From NCBI GenBank assembly GCA_022865885.1, contig JALHSQ010000219.1, positions 1 to 64,000 on the forward strand: a DNA stretch of 64,000 nt, in the 5' to 3' direction. Shown here piece by piece: positions 15,679 through 23,788 of the stretch. This DNA comes from Candidatus Bathyarchaeota archaeon (GTDB lineage: Archaea > Thermoproteota > Bathyarchaeia > Bathyarchaeales > Bathycorpusculaceae). Under the pieces are notes generated by a model. That model saw nothing but the letters and a program-made list of their open reading frames with translations, was not told where the DNA came from and did no database searches. A program made the translations under genes and the position numbers. Position 1 is the first letter of the stretch. The number at the start of each line of letters is the position of its first letter.

Positions 15679-16611
15679 ATGCGTGGATTTCGGGAAGTAT
15701 GGCGAATCAATTCTAAAGCTCGCAGAATTGTGCTAGGTATAGCTATAGGTTTATGCCTTCGTTCCCAGATTCTGTCAAGATATCACGGATTTACTGGTGA
15801 TATTGTGGAAATAAAGAAAGTAGCTTCAGCGAGACTGCTTGCAGCTTGCAGAAGGTTTCTGGAGAATGACCCTCCATCTAATGTCCTGATCTTGGGTGAT
15901 CTTTATTTGCCTCTCTTTGGAGTAAGTGACATTTACTGCGCCCTTGCCAACGGCGAAATAGTTGGCGTATGCACGATCTATCACGCTTTCGCAATACCCA
16001 GCTTAACTGTCAACGCAACTACTACCATGGCGAAGGAGGCTCTCATCCAAAAGGCGCTAACGGAAATACGAAGTGATTTTATTTCCCTTTGTCCCCCAGA
16101 AGATGTTGATCTACTCAAGAACCATTCAACCGTTCTGGAATTTCGTCCTGAACACCAGATGATCACGGAATCACCAACACGCGTTAAACGCGACGGCATA
16201 AGGGCATATAGAGTCCGCAAGAAAGAACTTGAGGCTCTGGACAGGTTTTACATTGAACATCATGCTGAGGCATGGGTTCCCATACAGTTTGAAACCGGAC
16301 CATACTTCTGCGTGAAGGATGATAACAGAATCGTTAGTGCTGCGGGGGTTCATTTGGTCGCTCCTCAAATTGCCCAGCTTGGTAACATAGTCACTGACGA
16401 GGCCTACATAAATTGTGGATTCGGCACAGTTTGCACCGCCGCCTTAGTATCGAGTTTGGCCCGCAAGGGACGAATTGTGAGTCTGTTCGTGAGAATAGGC
16501 AATGCACCAGCTATCCATATGTATGAGAAACTCGGTTTCGTCAAAGTCCGAGACATCGCGTTCTTAGTCATGCGAAAGAATCCTTCCTCGCAGTCTTCAA
16601 CGAGGTTTTGA
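15679..16611 (+). CDS. GNAT-family acetyltransferase
   Basis: 310 residues as an open frame; the conserved part appears to begin near GTG 15805 (VEIKKVASARLL), so the first ~42 codons may be untranslated. The C-terminal half (~170-300) is a GNAT/FR47-like fold: IVSAAGVHLVAPQIAQLGNI, VTDEAYINCGFGTVCTAALV (acetyl-CoA loop) and VRIGNAPAIHMYEKLGFVKV (motif B). The N-terminal half looks like a degenerate GNAT-like domain (LILGDLYLPLFG). The substrate is unknown. It precedes the rnp4 operon with a 63-base gap and may be transcribed separately. Confidence 0.78.
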   Translation: MRGFREVWRINSKARRIVLGIAIGLCLRSQILSRYHGFTGDIVEIKKVASARLLAACRRFLENDPPSNVLILGDLYLPLFGVSDIYCALANGEIVGVCTIYHAFAIPSLTVNATTTMAKEALIQKALTEIRSDFISLCPPEDVDLLKNHSTVLEFRPEHQMITESPTRVKRDGIRAYRVRKKELEALDRFYIEHHAEAWVPIQFETGPYFCVKDDNRIVSAAGVHLVAPQIAQLGNIVTDEAYINCGFGTVCTAALVSSLARKGRIVSLFVRIGNAPAIHMYEKLGFVKVRDIAFLVMRKNPSSQSSTRF

Positions 16612-16674
16612 TCTTGGAAAGACTAATCTTAAAGCGTGAGCGTATAGTCTGCCAACAGGTTAACGTGGAAGCAA

Positions 16675-16998
16675 ATGGATCCTGAGACAAGACGCATAGC
16701 AGGCCAACGTGTTCAAGTGCTCTTCCGTTTAGCAAGTGAAACTTATCATGCAGATTCTTCATTGGCTCAACGTTATGTAAGCATCGCCAGAAAAATAGCC
16801 ATGGCAGCCAAACTCCGTTTGCCCAAGGAATACAGGTGCCAAGTGTGCAAGCATTGTAAAAGCTTTATCTTGCCTGGCGCAAATTGTCGTGTACGAATAA
16901 GACAAAGGAGAAGCCCCCACATAGCAGTCACCTGCTTAGACTGCGGCAAACAAACAAGAATACCGTTAGAAAGGAGAAAAAATCAAAGCCATGAGTGA
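16675..16998 (+). CDS. rnp4: RNase P protein component 4 (Rpp21)
   Basis: 107 residues. N-terminal helices (MDPETRRIAGQRVQVLFRLA) bind the partner Rpp29. The zinc site is CQVCKHCKSFI...NCRVRI...CLDCGK. Together with RNase P RNA it trims 5' leaders from pre-tRNA. It is the first gene of the archaeal cluster rnp4-yhbY-rps19e, overlapping yhbY by 8 bases (translational coupling). Length and motif spacing are typical of the family. Confidence 0.9.
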   Translation: MDPETRRIAGQRVQVLFRLASETYHADSSLAQRYVSIARKIAMAAKLRLPKEYRCQVCKHCKSFILPGANCRVRIRQRRSPHIAVTCLDCGKQTRIPLERRKNQSHE

Positions 16999-17272
16999 GA
17001 TAACTGCAGGAAAGAAGCGTTTCGTCAAGCGCCACTTGACTGATGAGCGACCAACAATATGGATCGGCAAGGGCGGCGCGTCAGAAAAACTACTCCATGA
17101 AATCGGGAAGCAATTGGAAAAGAACAAAATGGTCAAGGTCAAAATCTTCAAAACTGCCCTTGAAGAAACTGAAGCCAAGCCTTTTGCTTTGAAAATCGCC
17201 GAACAAACAGGATCATCATTGGTAGACGTTAGGGGACACACTTTCATGCTTTACAGGCCTCGCAAGAAGTGA
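16991..17272 (+). CDS. yhbY: CRM/YhbY-family RNA-binding protein
   Basis: 93 residues forming one CRM (CRS1-YhbY) domain. The GxxG-type loop is WIGKGGASEKLLHEI and the C-terminal strands contain LVDVRGHTFMLYRP. In bacteria YhbY associates with pre-50S particles; in archaea it is conserved beside RNase P and ribosomal genes, consistent with ribosome or tRNA maturation. It starts inside the end of rnp4 (8-base overlap). Confidence 0.9.
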   Translation: MSEITAGKKRFVKRHLTDERPTIWIGKGGASEKLLHEIGKQLEKNKMVKVKIFKTALEETEAKPFALKIAEQTGSSLVDVRGHTFMLYRPRKK

Positions 17273-17277
17273 AAGCC

Positions 17278-17284
17278 TTTATAT
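17278..17284 (+). promoter_or_regulatory. TATA box for rps19e operon
   Basis: TTTATAT lies about 50 bases before the S19e start, just after the yhbY stop, preceded by an A/G/C stretch (GAAAGCC) suitable as BRE. It implies a promoter for S19e-PDCD5-L39e-L31e-aIF6 separate from rnp4-yhbY. Confidence 0.6.
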
Positions 17285-17330
17285 TGTGCTTCAAGATTTT
17301 ACTGATGGAAAAATGCGAAGGTAAAGGCTC

Positions 17331-17798
17331 TTGATAACACCCTATGATGTCCCAGCATCGAGACTCATCGAGAAATTGGCGAAATATCTAAGGGAAAATG
17401 TGGACAAAGTAGCACCGCCCGCATGGGCGAGCGTGGCAAAGACAGGTTCACATGTGGAAAAACAACCCCAGGATCCTGACTGGTGGTACACCCGATGTGC
17501 CTCAATTCTGAGGAAAATATATGTTCACGGTCCGATAGGCATCGAAAGACTAAGGGCCGATTATGGAGGAGCAAAGAGTTACCGTGGCACTCCCAAACAT
17601 GCCGCCAAGGCAGGCGGATCGGTAATACGGAAGATCCTGCAACAGTTAGAAGCCGCAGGTCTAATTGAGGCATCTAAACCAAAAGGGAGAAAGGTCTCAA
17701 AAGAAGGCAGAAAGCTTCTGCAAGAGTTGACTGAGAGCTTAGGAAAGGAATTGGTGAAGGAGCTTCCAGAACTAGGAAAGTACCAAAAAGGTGATTGA
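17331..17798 (+). CDS. rps19e: Ribosomal protein S19e
   Basis: 155 residues, the usual length. The TTG start gives [20 protein letters not shown], matching the family N-terminus (YDVP). Conserved parts are [30 protein letters not shown] and the wing [21 protein letters not shown]19e is an archaeal/eukaryotic small-subunit protein on the head of the 30S, needed for subunit maturation. The PDCD5 gene begins 2 bases after its stop. Confidence 0.95.
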   Translation: MITPYDVPASRLIEKLAKYLRENVDKVAPPAWASVAKTGSHVEKQPQDPDWWYTRCASILRKIYVHGPIGIERLRADYGGAKSYRGTPKHAAKAGGSVIRKILQQLEAAGLIEASKPKGRKVSKEGRKLLQELTESLGKELVKELPELGKYQKGD

Positions 17799-17799
17799 G

Positions 17800-18129
17800 A
17801 TGTCCGAGAATGAGCTGGAAGAACTCCGTAGGAAAAAGCTTTCAGCGCTACAGCGGCAAGTTGCCGAAGAACAGAGAAACGCACAATCACAACAGCAGTT
17901 GGAAATGCAGAAAGAGGCTCTGCTTAGAAGCATACTTTCACCTGAAGCTCGACAAAGACTTACGAACCTGAAGATGGTTAAGCCAGAATTCACGGATCAA
18001 CTAGAGCTACAGTTGATCCAGCTAGCGCAACAAGGAAAAATGCGAGTGCCCGTGTCAGACGAGCAGCTGAGACAAATTCTGGTTCAGCTGCAGTCGCGAA
18101 AGCGTGAACCAACAATAAGAAGGAGATAG
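17800..18129 (+). CDS. PDCD5-family nucleic-acid-binding protein
   Basis: 109 residues from the ATG (an in-frame GTG at 17791 overlaps S19e). It has the PDCD5/TFAR19 pattern: charged helical N-terminus ([15 protein letters not shown]), a Gln-rich segment, the core [20 protein letters not shown] and a basic tail. Archaeal members bind DNA and are conserved between S19e and L39e; the cellular role is unsettled. In the ribosomal operon, it may be co-regulated with translation. Confidence 0.9.
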   Translation: MSENELEELRRKKLSALQRQVAEEQRNAQSQQQLEMQKEALLRSILSPEARQRLTNLKMVKPEFTDQLELQLIQLAQQGKMRVPVSDEQLRQILVQLQSRKREPTIRRR

Positions 18130-18130
18130 A

Positions 18131-18286
18131 ATGACTCGAAACAAGTTCACAGCGAAGAAGCGAAGACTAGCGAAAGCTGGTAAACAGAAAAAAGCAGTAC
18201 CAACATGGGTCATAGCCAAGACAGGCGGGAAATTCAGAACGCACCCTCAGAGAAGGCATTGGCGAACTAGGAAGATAAGAGCTTAG
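18131..18286 (+). CDS. rpl39e: Ribosomal protein L39e
   Basis: 51 residues, one base after the PDCD5 stop. The sequence begins [19 protein letters not shown] and ends with the basic tail [11 protein letters not shown], with [13 protein letters not shown] in the centre. L39e lines the peptide exit tunnel of archaeal and eukaryotic large subunits. Arg/Lys content and length are exactly as expected. Confidence 0.95.
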   Translation: MTRNKFTAKKRRLAKAGKQKKAVPTWVIAKTGGKFRTHPQRRHWRTRKIRA

Positions 18287-18301
18287 GAGAGGCTGAATCT
18301 T

Positions 18302-18835
18302 ATGAAAAAAGAAGCTGAAGAAAAAGAGCCTGCAACCAAGGAGGAAGAAAACGTGGAAAAAACCGAAGAGAAACCATCCGAAGCAACTGAAGAACAGGAA
18401 ATTGAGGAACTGACTGAAGAACTCGAGAAAGAAGAAGAGACACCGAAAGAAGCTGTCAAAGTCGAAGAAGAGGAAGAAACACCCGCCAAGGAAGAACAAA
18501 AGCCGTCAAAAAAAGAGAAAGAAGAAGGAGAAGAAATAGTCGAAGAGAGAATCTATACTATCCCGCTGAGCAGAGCTTGGATCATGCCTGCAAACAAGAG
18601 GGCGCCAAGGGCAATCAGAATACTCAAGAGCTTCATAATCAAGAACATGAAGTTCGAAGCTCAAAAGGAAGCTGAAACGGAAGAGGAAGAGGAACCTAAG
18701 AAGCTTGTCATTAGTAACGATGTGAACTTGAAAGTTTGGAGTAGAGGAATAGAGAAGCCTCCGCGAAAAATCCGTGTTAGAGCGGCAAAAGACAAAGAAG
18801 GCAACATAACTGTTTATTTGGCCGAAGGAGACTAG
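18302..18835 (+). CDS. rpl31e: Ribosomal protein L31e with long acidic extension
   Basis: 177 residues, about twice the normal length. The L31e domain occupies ~80-177 (EERIYTIPLSRAWIMPANKR, IRILKSFIIKNMKFEA, LKVWSRGIEKPPRKIRVRAA). The first ~80 residues are a Glu/Lys-rich low-complexity segment, almost a quarter to a half Glu, with no fold expected, and a second small Glu run (ETEEEEEPKK) lies inside the domain. L31e sits beside the exit tunnel where SRP and nascent-chain factors bind, so an acidic tail there could affect docking. The frame is intact and the start ATG is 15 bases after L39e. Confidence 0.93.
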   Translation: MKKEAEEKEPATKEEENVEKTEEKPSEATEEQEIEELTEELEKEEETPKEAVKVEEEEETPAKEEQKPSKKEKEEGEEIVEERIYTIPLSRAWIMPANKRAPRAIRILKSFIIKNMKFEAQKEAETEEEEEPKKLVISNDVNLKVWSRGIEKPPRKIRVRAAKDKEGNITVYLAEGD

Positions 18836-18838
18836 TCC

Positions 18839-19546
18839 TTGGCCATTTACCTTTCCAGCTTCGGCGGAAGCGTAAATATAGGCGTGTATTCTCTCGCCAC
18901 AGAGGACATAATCATAGTTCCAGGCTATGTCCCATTTAGGGAGGCTGAACGACTGGCGCAATGGTTGAAAGTGAAACTTGTTCACGCGACAATCGGAGGC
19001 TCGGTCCTGGTGGGAGCACTTGCATGCGCAAACTCGAATGGAATCTTGTTGCCTAGTTATGTTCGAGATGAAGAGATTCAGGCTTTAAGGTCAGTTTTTA
19101 AGGGGAACATCACTATAATGCACACGAAGAAAACAGCATACGGCAACATGATCTTGGCAAATGATTATGGAGCAATCGTTGATCCACGACTAAAACCACC
19201 CGAAATCAAGGAAGTTTCCGAAACTCTGGACGTTGAAGCAGTTTCAAGCGAGATTGCTGATTTGCCGCTTGTTGGATCACTGGCAATGGCAACGAATAAA
19301 GGCGTATTGGCGCACCCTATGCTAAGAGACTCAGAGCGGAAAACTCTAGCAGACGTATTGAGAGTCCAGGTCGACGTAGGCACCATCAACTGTGGAATGC
19401 CACAAGTCGGAACAGGCTTGATCTGTAACAGCCACGCAGCTATAGCGGGATCGTTAACAACTGGACCCGAGATGTTTATAATTGGGAATGCCTTGGATGT
19501 TGTGAAGGAGAACGAGGAAATTGAAAGTTTTCAGAGTCACAGGTGA
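18839..19546 (+). CDS. eif6: Translation initiation factor aIF6
   Basis: 235 residues, TTG start 3 bases after L31e. The five-fold pseudosymmetric repeats are visible (GSVLVGALACANSNGILLPS, YGNMILANDYGAIVDP, VGSLAMATNKGVLAHP, VGTGLICNSHAAIAGS). aIF6 binds the 50S face and blocks premature subunit joining. Its 3' end overlaps the LX start by 26 bases. Confidence 0.95.
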   Translation: MAIYLSSFGGSVNIGVYSLATEDIIIVPGYVPFREAERLAQWLKVKLVHATIGGSVLVGALACANSNGILLPSYVRDEEIQALRSVFKGNITIMHTKKTAYGNMILANDYGAIVDPRLKPPEIKEVSETLDVEAVSSEIADLPLVGSLAMATNKGVLAHPMLRDSERKTLADVLRVQVDVGTINCGMPQVGTGLICNSHAAIAGSLTTGPEMFIIGNALDVVKENEEIESFQSHR

Positions 19547-19769
19547 GATTCGGAAGCCGAATCTGAAAACCTCATTCAAACAGGAAATTATAGCTGCTAA
19601 ACCTGAAAACGCAGTTGAAAAAGTCTATGCTGAGTTGGGCAGCAAACATCGAGTCAAACGTTTCCATATAAAGATAAACAGCGTTGACGAAGTTTCACCT
19701 GAAGATATAACTAATCCACTTTTGAAGAAACTGGTTCTTGGAGAAGAAAAAGTTGGCGAACAAGGATGA
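19521..19769 (+). CDS. rplX: Ribosomal protein LX (L18a/L20a)
   Basis: 82 residues with TTG start inside the 3' end of aIF6. The sequence KVFRVTGEIRKPN and VEKVYAELGSKHRVKRFHIK match the short archaeal form of L18ae. It is a 50S protein near the GTPase-associated region. The next gene, prefoldin alpha, starts within its last 32 bases, so aIF6-LX-pfdA form one overlapping cassette. Confidence 0.93.
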   Translation: MKVFRVTGEIRKPNLKTSFKQEIIAAKPENAVEKVYAELGSKHRVKRFHIKINSVDEVSPEDITNPLLKKLVLGEEKVGEQG

Positions 19770-20199
19770 AGAAGAACTGCGAAGGCTGAGCGTGGAGCTT
19801 CGTTATCTTGAACAGACCGCCGAGGCCATACAGTCTAGACTTAATATGATCAACGCCGTTGCAACAGATCTGACTTATGCCAACATGGCGTTGGATGGGC
19901 TGGAAAATGAAAAAGAAAACACTGAGCTCCTTGTGCCGGTTGGCGGCAACTCTTACGTTAAGGCGAAACTTGAGAACCCTGACAAGCTGATAGTAGGTGT
20001 AGGTGCAGGAGTCTCAGTTGAGAAAACGCTGGCAGAGTCAAGAGACATCATAAAGAAGCGGTTGGACGATCTTGGAAAGGCCAAGTTATCCCTTCAACAG
20101 CAATTCAGCCAAGTTGTCGACAAGGCAAACGAAGATAGAGAGAGAGTTGAGAGACTAATGGCCAAAATGAGAGAGGGGAACGCTCCACAGAATGTTTGA
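19738..20199 (+). CDS. pfdA: Prefoldin alpha subunit
   Basis: 153 residues, TTG start (an ATG does not exist nearby in frame). Two long coiled-coil helices (~8-50 and ~100-145) flank the beta-hairpin region LLVPVGGNSYVKAKLENPD and VGVGAGVSVEKTLAES. Prefoldin is a jellyfish-shaped hexamer of two alpha and four beta subunits that holds nascent proteins for the thermosome. It overlaps LX by 32 and ftsY by 8 bases. Confidence 0.93.
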   Translation: MEKKKLANKDEEELRRLSVELRYLEQTAEAIQSRLNMINAVATDLTYANMALDGLENEKENTELLVPVGGNSYVKAKLENPDKLIVGVGAGVSVEKTLAESRDIIKKRLDDLGKAKLSLQQQFSQVVDKANEDRERVERLMAKMREGNAPQNV

Positions 20200-21097
20200 G
20201 AAACTCAAATCAGGGCTGAAGGGACTCGTAAGCAAGGTTACAACGACTGAACTCAAGGGAGAAAATCTGCGCCCGGTCCTCTCGGAATTTAAGATGAGTT
20301 TCGCAGAAAATGATGTTGCCTTTCCTGTTGCAGAGAAGATATGTGACGAAATGGAAAAACGCTTAGACGGTGTTCAAGTCAAGCGCCTTACAGATCGAAG
20401 GAAAATCGTTGAGGACAACCTCCGAGACATACTCTTGGGCGTTATGCAAAGCAACGGCAAGATTGACCTGCTCAAACAAATTGAGGAAAAACGCAAGAAA
20501 GGCGAACCATACCTTATAGTTTTTGTCGGCATAAACGGAACTGGAAAAACCACAACCATAGCCAAGATTGTTCGTTTTCTCAACAAAAAAGGGTACTCTG
20601 TTGTTCTCGCGTGCAGCGACACTTATCGAGCAGGTTCCATCGAACAGCTAGAAGAGCACGCAAAGAGACTTGGCGTAAAGATGATCAAACACAAGTATGG
20701 CGCTGATCCTGCAGCTGTTGCCTATGATACGATAAGTCATGCTAAGGCACACGGCACAAACGTTGTTTTGATTGACACCGCAGGAAGAATGCAGACAAAC
20801 CAAAACTTGATGAGCGAACTGGAGAAGATCAAACGCATAGTGCATCCTGACTTGACGGTCTTAACCGTAGATTCGCTTACTGGAAACGATGCTGTCATGC
20901 AAGCTGAAGAATTTCACAAGAGCATCGGTATAGATGCCACAATCCTGACTAAGGTGGATGCTGATGTAAAAGGCGGCTCAGCCCTAAGCGTAACATACGT
21001 AACGAAGAAGCCGATTCTTTTCATTGGAACTGGACAAACCTATGATGACCTAGAAGAGTTTAACCCGGAAAGATTCGTGCAAATGATCCTAAAGTAA
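20192..21097 (+). CDS. ftsY: SRP receptor GTPase FtsY
   Basis: 301 residues: N-domain four-helix bundle (~1-90) and SRP-type GTPase G-domain with GINGTGKTTTIAKI (P-loop), SDTYRAGSIEQLEEH (G2/I-box), DTAGRM (G3), TKVDADVKGG (G4) and GTGQTYDDLEEF. No long acidic A-domain is present, as in many archaea. It receives SRP-ribosome complexes at the membrane for SecYE delivery. Its ATG overlaps pfdA by 8 bases and it ends the ribosomal/SRP cluster. Confidence 0.96.
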   Translation: MFEKLKSGLKGLVSKVTTTELKGENLRPVLSEFKMSFAENDVAFPVAEKICDEMEKRLDGVQVKRLTDRRKIVEDNLRDILLGVMQSNGKIDLLKQIEEKRKKGEPYLIVFVGINGTGKTTTIAKIVRFLNKKGYSVVLACSDTYRAGSIEQLEEHAKRLGVKMIKHKYGADPAAVAYDTISHAKAHGTNVVLIDTAGRMQTNQNLMSELEKIKRIVHPDLTVLTVDSLTGNDAVMQAEEFHKSIGIDATILTKVDADVKGGSALSVTYVTKKPILFIGTGQTYDDLEEFNPERFVQMILK

Positions 21098-21120
21098 GCT
21101 CAGTTTTCCATTTTCTTGTT

Positions 21121-22044
21121 CTAGTACTTATCAAGTAGTTTTAGAAGTATTGCTTTGGCAGAATATAATCTGTTCTCGCTCTGCTCGTATATAACAGACT
21201 TCGGGTTTTCAATGGCGTCGGCGCTTATTTCGTATCCCCTATGAATAGGCATATCATGCATGATGTAAGCGTCGCTACCTTTCAAGAGCTCCTTGTTTAC
21301 TTGGTATGGCATCATTAGCTTGATACGTTTCTCTTTTTCTGCTGCAAATCTTGGATCTGTGAAGAATTCCATGTCGATCCAGGTGTCCGTGTAAACGAAG
21401 TCTGCGTCTTTGACAGCTTTCTCGGCATCTAAGGTCGTCTCGTATAACCCTGTTTTCTTTGCGTCTTTCAGGATTTCTTCATCTCGCGATGGCTCGTTAA
21501 AGATCGGTGTCACAGCAGTTATCTTGACTCCGGTTTTCGTGCACCCTTCGATAAGTGAATTGCAGACATTGTTGTGGATCCCCACATAGACGAGCTTTGC
21601 ACCCTTAAGTGTGCCTTTCTTTTCTTTGATGGTTATCAGATCAGCTATAGCTTGGCTGGGATGGTATTTTTCGTCGCAACCATTGATGACTGGCACTTGT
21701 GAGGCTTGAGTCATTTTCTGCAGGTCAGTGTTCTTCACAAGTCTCGCCATTATGCAGTCAACGTTGCGTGATAGGTACTGTGTTTCGTCAGAGATGTCCG
21801 CGAGAGCGAAGTTTGTTGTTCTCCAATCTATGAAAAGTGCGTGGCCGCCAAGTTGTGTCATGGCAACTTCAAAGGCGACTCTAGTGCGTGTGGATGTTTT
21901 CTGGAAGATGAGAGCAGAGGACTTGTAGTTCAAAGCATCTCGGTATTTTTCCGGGTGATGCTTGACGTCAATGCCTTTATCAACAATTCCAGTGAGTTGT
22001 TGGTCGGTTAAATCCTCAAAACTGATGAGATGCATAATCGTCAC
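21121..22044 (-). CDS. argF: Ornithine carbamoyltransferase-like enzyme
   Basis: 307 residues. Carbamoyl-phosphate site: KTSTRTRVAFEVA (STRTR) and HPSQAIADL (H-P-x-Q). The second half has VYTDTWIDMEFF and MHDMPIHRGYEI. Classical ornithine transcarbamoylases have MHCLP here, with the Cys contacting ornithine; this protein has Asp instead, so ornithine is likely but not certain as the amino acceptor. The expected product in arginine biosynthesis is citrulline. It is convergent with ftsY and divergent from dtdA. Length is normal. Confidence 0.85.
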   Translation of the reverse strand: MTIMHLISFEDLTDQQLTGIVDKGIDVKHHPEKYRDALNYKSSALIFQKTSTRTRVAFEVAMTQLGGHALFIDWRTTNFALADISDETQYLSRNVDCIMARLVKNTDLQKMTQASQVPVINGCDEKYHPSQAIADLITIKEKKGTLKGAKLVYVGIHNNVCNSLIEGCTKTGVKITAVTPIFNEPSRDEEILKDAKKTGLYETTLDAEKAVKDADFVYTDTWIDMEFFTDPRFAAEKEKRIKLMMPYQVNKELLKGSDAYIMHDMPIHRGYEISADAIENPKSVIYEQSENRLYSAKAILLKLLDKY

Positions 22045-22132
22045 CTTCTACACCAAACCCACCTATTTCCTATAAATGGTTTTTCCTTGAACCCGGCATC
22101 AGCTTCATTATCAACATGGCCATATTAGTCAC

Positions 22133-22987
22133 TTGCCGCAAGGTCATCAAGGAGGTATAACCTTAATCCTCATAGCATCCTCAAATAAGGATATCGCAAG
22201 CCTGAATATAGCAAAACAAATCCTAAACAGCTATCCATTCACAGAAACAACTGAAATCTTTCAAGAAAATCCAATATATGAAGCCAACATCACCAACAGG
22301 CGAGTCAAACTTGTAACCTTGAACGAAGAGTCAATCCGTGCTCAGAATCTGCCCGCTCTCTTCAATGATTTGGAGCTCATAGTTTTCATTTCGAAGCACA
22401 GTAGCGAAAGTGGAACACCAACCCTATCAGTACACACCCCAGGAAACCTTGGCGACGCAGAGCTTGGTGGTGTTCCAAGGAGAGTTTCGATCTCGCCCGC
22501 GAATGCCATGAGGGATGCATTGAAAGCTCTTATGCGCTTAAGGGATGCGATGAAGCTTGGTTACGAAGTTTCCTATGAGGGGACTCATCATGGGCCTTCC
22601 CTAGATGTTCCAACAATGTTCGTTGAGCTTGGCAGCTCGCCAAAACAATGGAGTGACTTGAGCGGTGCAGTCGCTGTTGCTCAAGCCACGATGGAAGCCG
22701 TTTCAGAGTTTGACAATCGAACATCCAAAGTAGTCATCGGTATTGGTGGCACTCATTACAATGCCAAATTTACCCGTATAACAATGGAGAATGATGTAGC
22801 TTTTAGCCATATGATCCCAAAATACGCAATCCCAGATTTGGACGTAGAAATGCTCAGCCGATGCGTGGATAGAACACTGGAAGAAGTAGAGTACGCGATT
22901 CTGGATTGGAAAGGGATCAAGAGCGAGAACAAGCCATCACTTGTCAGAATGCTGAACGATATTGGATTAATGTTCGAGAAGATCTAG
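22133..22987 (+). CDS. dtdA: D-aminoacyl-tRNA deacylase (DTD2)
   Basis: 284 residues. The family signature is SKHSSESGTPTLSVHTPGN (~88-106), with YEGTHHGPSLDVPTMFVELG and IGIGGTHYNAKFTRI as further metal/tRNA-binding parts. The enzyme removes D-amino acids (and probably N-ethyl adducts) from tRNA in archaea and plants. The start is uncertain: TTG at 22133 gives an extra MPQGHQGG, whereas a strong GGAGGT at 22151-22156 points to initiation a few codons further on, where only ATA, TTA or ATC codons occur. Confidence 0.92.
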   Translation: MPQGHQGGITLILIASSNKDIASLNIAKQILNSYPFTETTEIFQENPIYEANITNRRVKLVTLNEESIRAQNLPALFNDLELIVFISKHSSESGTPTLSVHTPGNLGDAELGGVPRRVSISPANAMRDALKALMRLRDAMKLGYEVSYEGTHHGPSLDVPTMFVELGSSPKQWSDLSGAVAVAQATMEAVSEFDNRTSKVVIGIGGTHYNAKFTRITMENDVAFSHMIPKYAIPDLDVEMLSRCVDRTLEEVEYAILDWKGIKSENKPSLVRMLNDIGLMFEKI

Positions 22988-23053
22988 CGTGCAAACGGGG
23001 AAAAGTTAATAGAAGTGCTTCGATTATCTTTCAAACGTCGACTATAGAGCAAC

Positions 23054-23060
23054 CTTTATA
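23054..23060 (+). promoter_or_regulatory. TATA box for secE-spt5-rpl11
   Basis: CTTTATATTC about 35 bases before the secE ATG; the spacing fits an archaeal promoter with a very short leader. Confidence 0.6.
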
Positions 23061-23092
23061 TTCGATCTAAAATGTGGAGTGTGCGATGAAAC

Positions 23093-23281
23093 ATGGGTTT
23101 AAGATCATTCCTAACTCAATGTGCAAGAACACTGAAGCTTGCCGTAAAACCAGGAAGAAGCGAGCTTTGGCTATCCATAAAAATATGCTTCTTAGGTATT
23201 GGTGCAGTTGGACTGATTGGTTTTGTAATCAAATTGTTGTCTTCTGTTTTGCAGCCAGGTGGCACCGGTAGTACTGCATGA
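23093..23281 (+). CDS. secE: Preprotein translocase SecE (Sec61 gamma)
   Basis: 62 residues: an amphipathic N-terminal helix (MGLRSFLTQCARTLKLAVKP) followed by one tail-anchoring membrane helix (ICFLGIGAVGLIGFVIKLLS). It clamps SecY in the translocon. Its position just ahead of spt5 and L11 is conserved in archaea and bacteria. Confidence 0.93.
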   Translation: MGLRSFLTQCARTLKLAVKPGRSELWLSIKICFLGIGAVGLIGFVIKLLSSVLQPGGTGSTA

Positions 23282-23302
23282 GCCTTTAGGGAAAGAGCCT
23301 CT

Positions 23303-23788
23303 ATGGAGAAGAACGAAGAGTCGGCAGCAAAGATTTTTGCCATAAAAACAACAACGGGGCAAGAGAAGAATGTGGCCAGACTTCTTGCCGCCAAAATCGA
23401 GATGGCTAAAGTTCCAATCAAAGCCATTCTCGTGCCTGAAGCCCTGAGAGGATATGTATTCATGGAGGCCGAGGGACCACACTATGTCGAAGAGGCTATT
23501 GCAGGCATAAAGCATGTGAGATCAAGGGTGCCGGGCATCGTGAGCTTCTCAGAAATCGAAAGATACGTTGTCAAGAAACCGATAATTGAAGAACTAAATG
23601 AAAATGACATAGTGGAAATAATTGGTGGGCCATTCAAAGGCATGCGTGCAAAGATAACACGCGTCGACAAAGCTAAAACGGAGGTCACATTGGAGTTATT
23701 GGAGGCAAGCTTCACCTTGCCAATAACTGTCAATTCTGACTATGTCAAAATAGTGGAAAGATCAAAAGGAGAAGACGGTGAGAAATAG
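23303..23788 (+). CDS. spt5: Transcription elongation factor Spt5 (NusG)
   Basis: 161 residues: NGN domain (~10-90: IFAIKTTTGQEKNVARLLAA, LRGYVFMEAEGPHYVEEAI) and KOW domain (~105-150: VEIIGGPFKGMRAKITRV). With Spt4 it clamps RNA polymerase and promotes processivity, and its KOW can couple to ribosomes. The ATG of L11 follows its stop directly, so the two are translationally linked. Confidence 0.95.
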   Translation: MEKNEESAAKIFAIKTTTGQEKNVARLLAAKIEMAKVPIKAILVPEALRGYVFMEAEGPHYVEEAIAGIKHVRSRVPGIVSFSEIERYVVKKPIIEELNENDIVEIIGGPFKGMRAKITRVDKAKTEVTLELLEASFTLPITVNSDYVKIVERSKGEDGEK

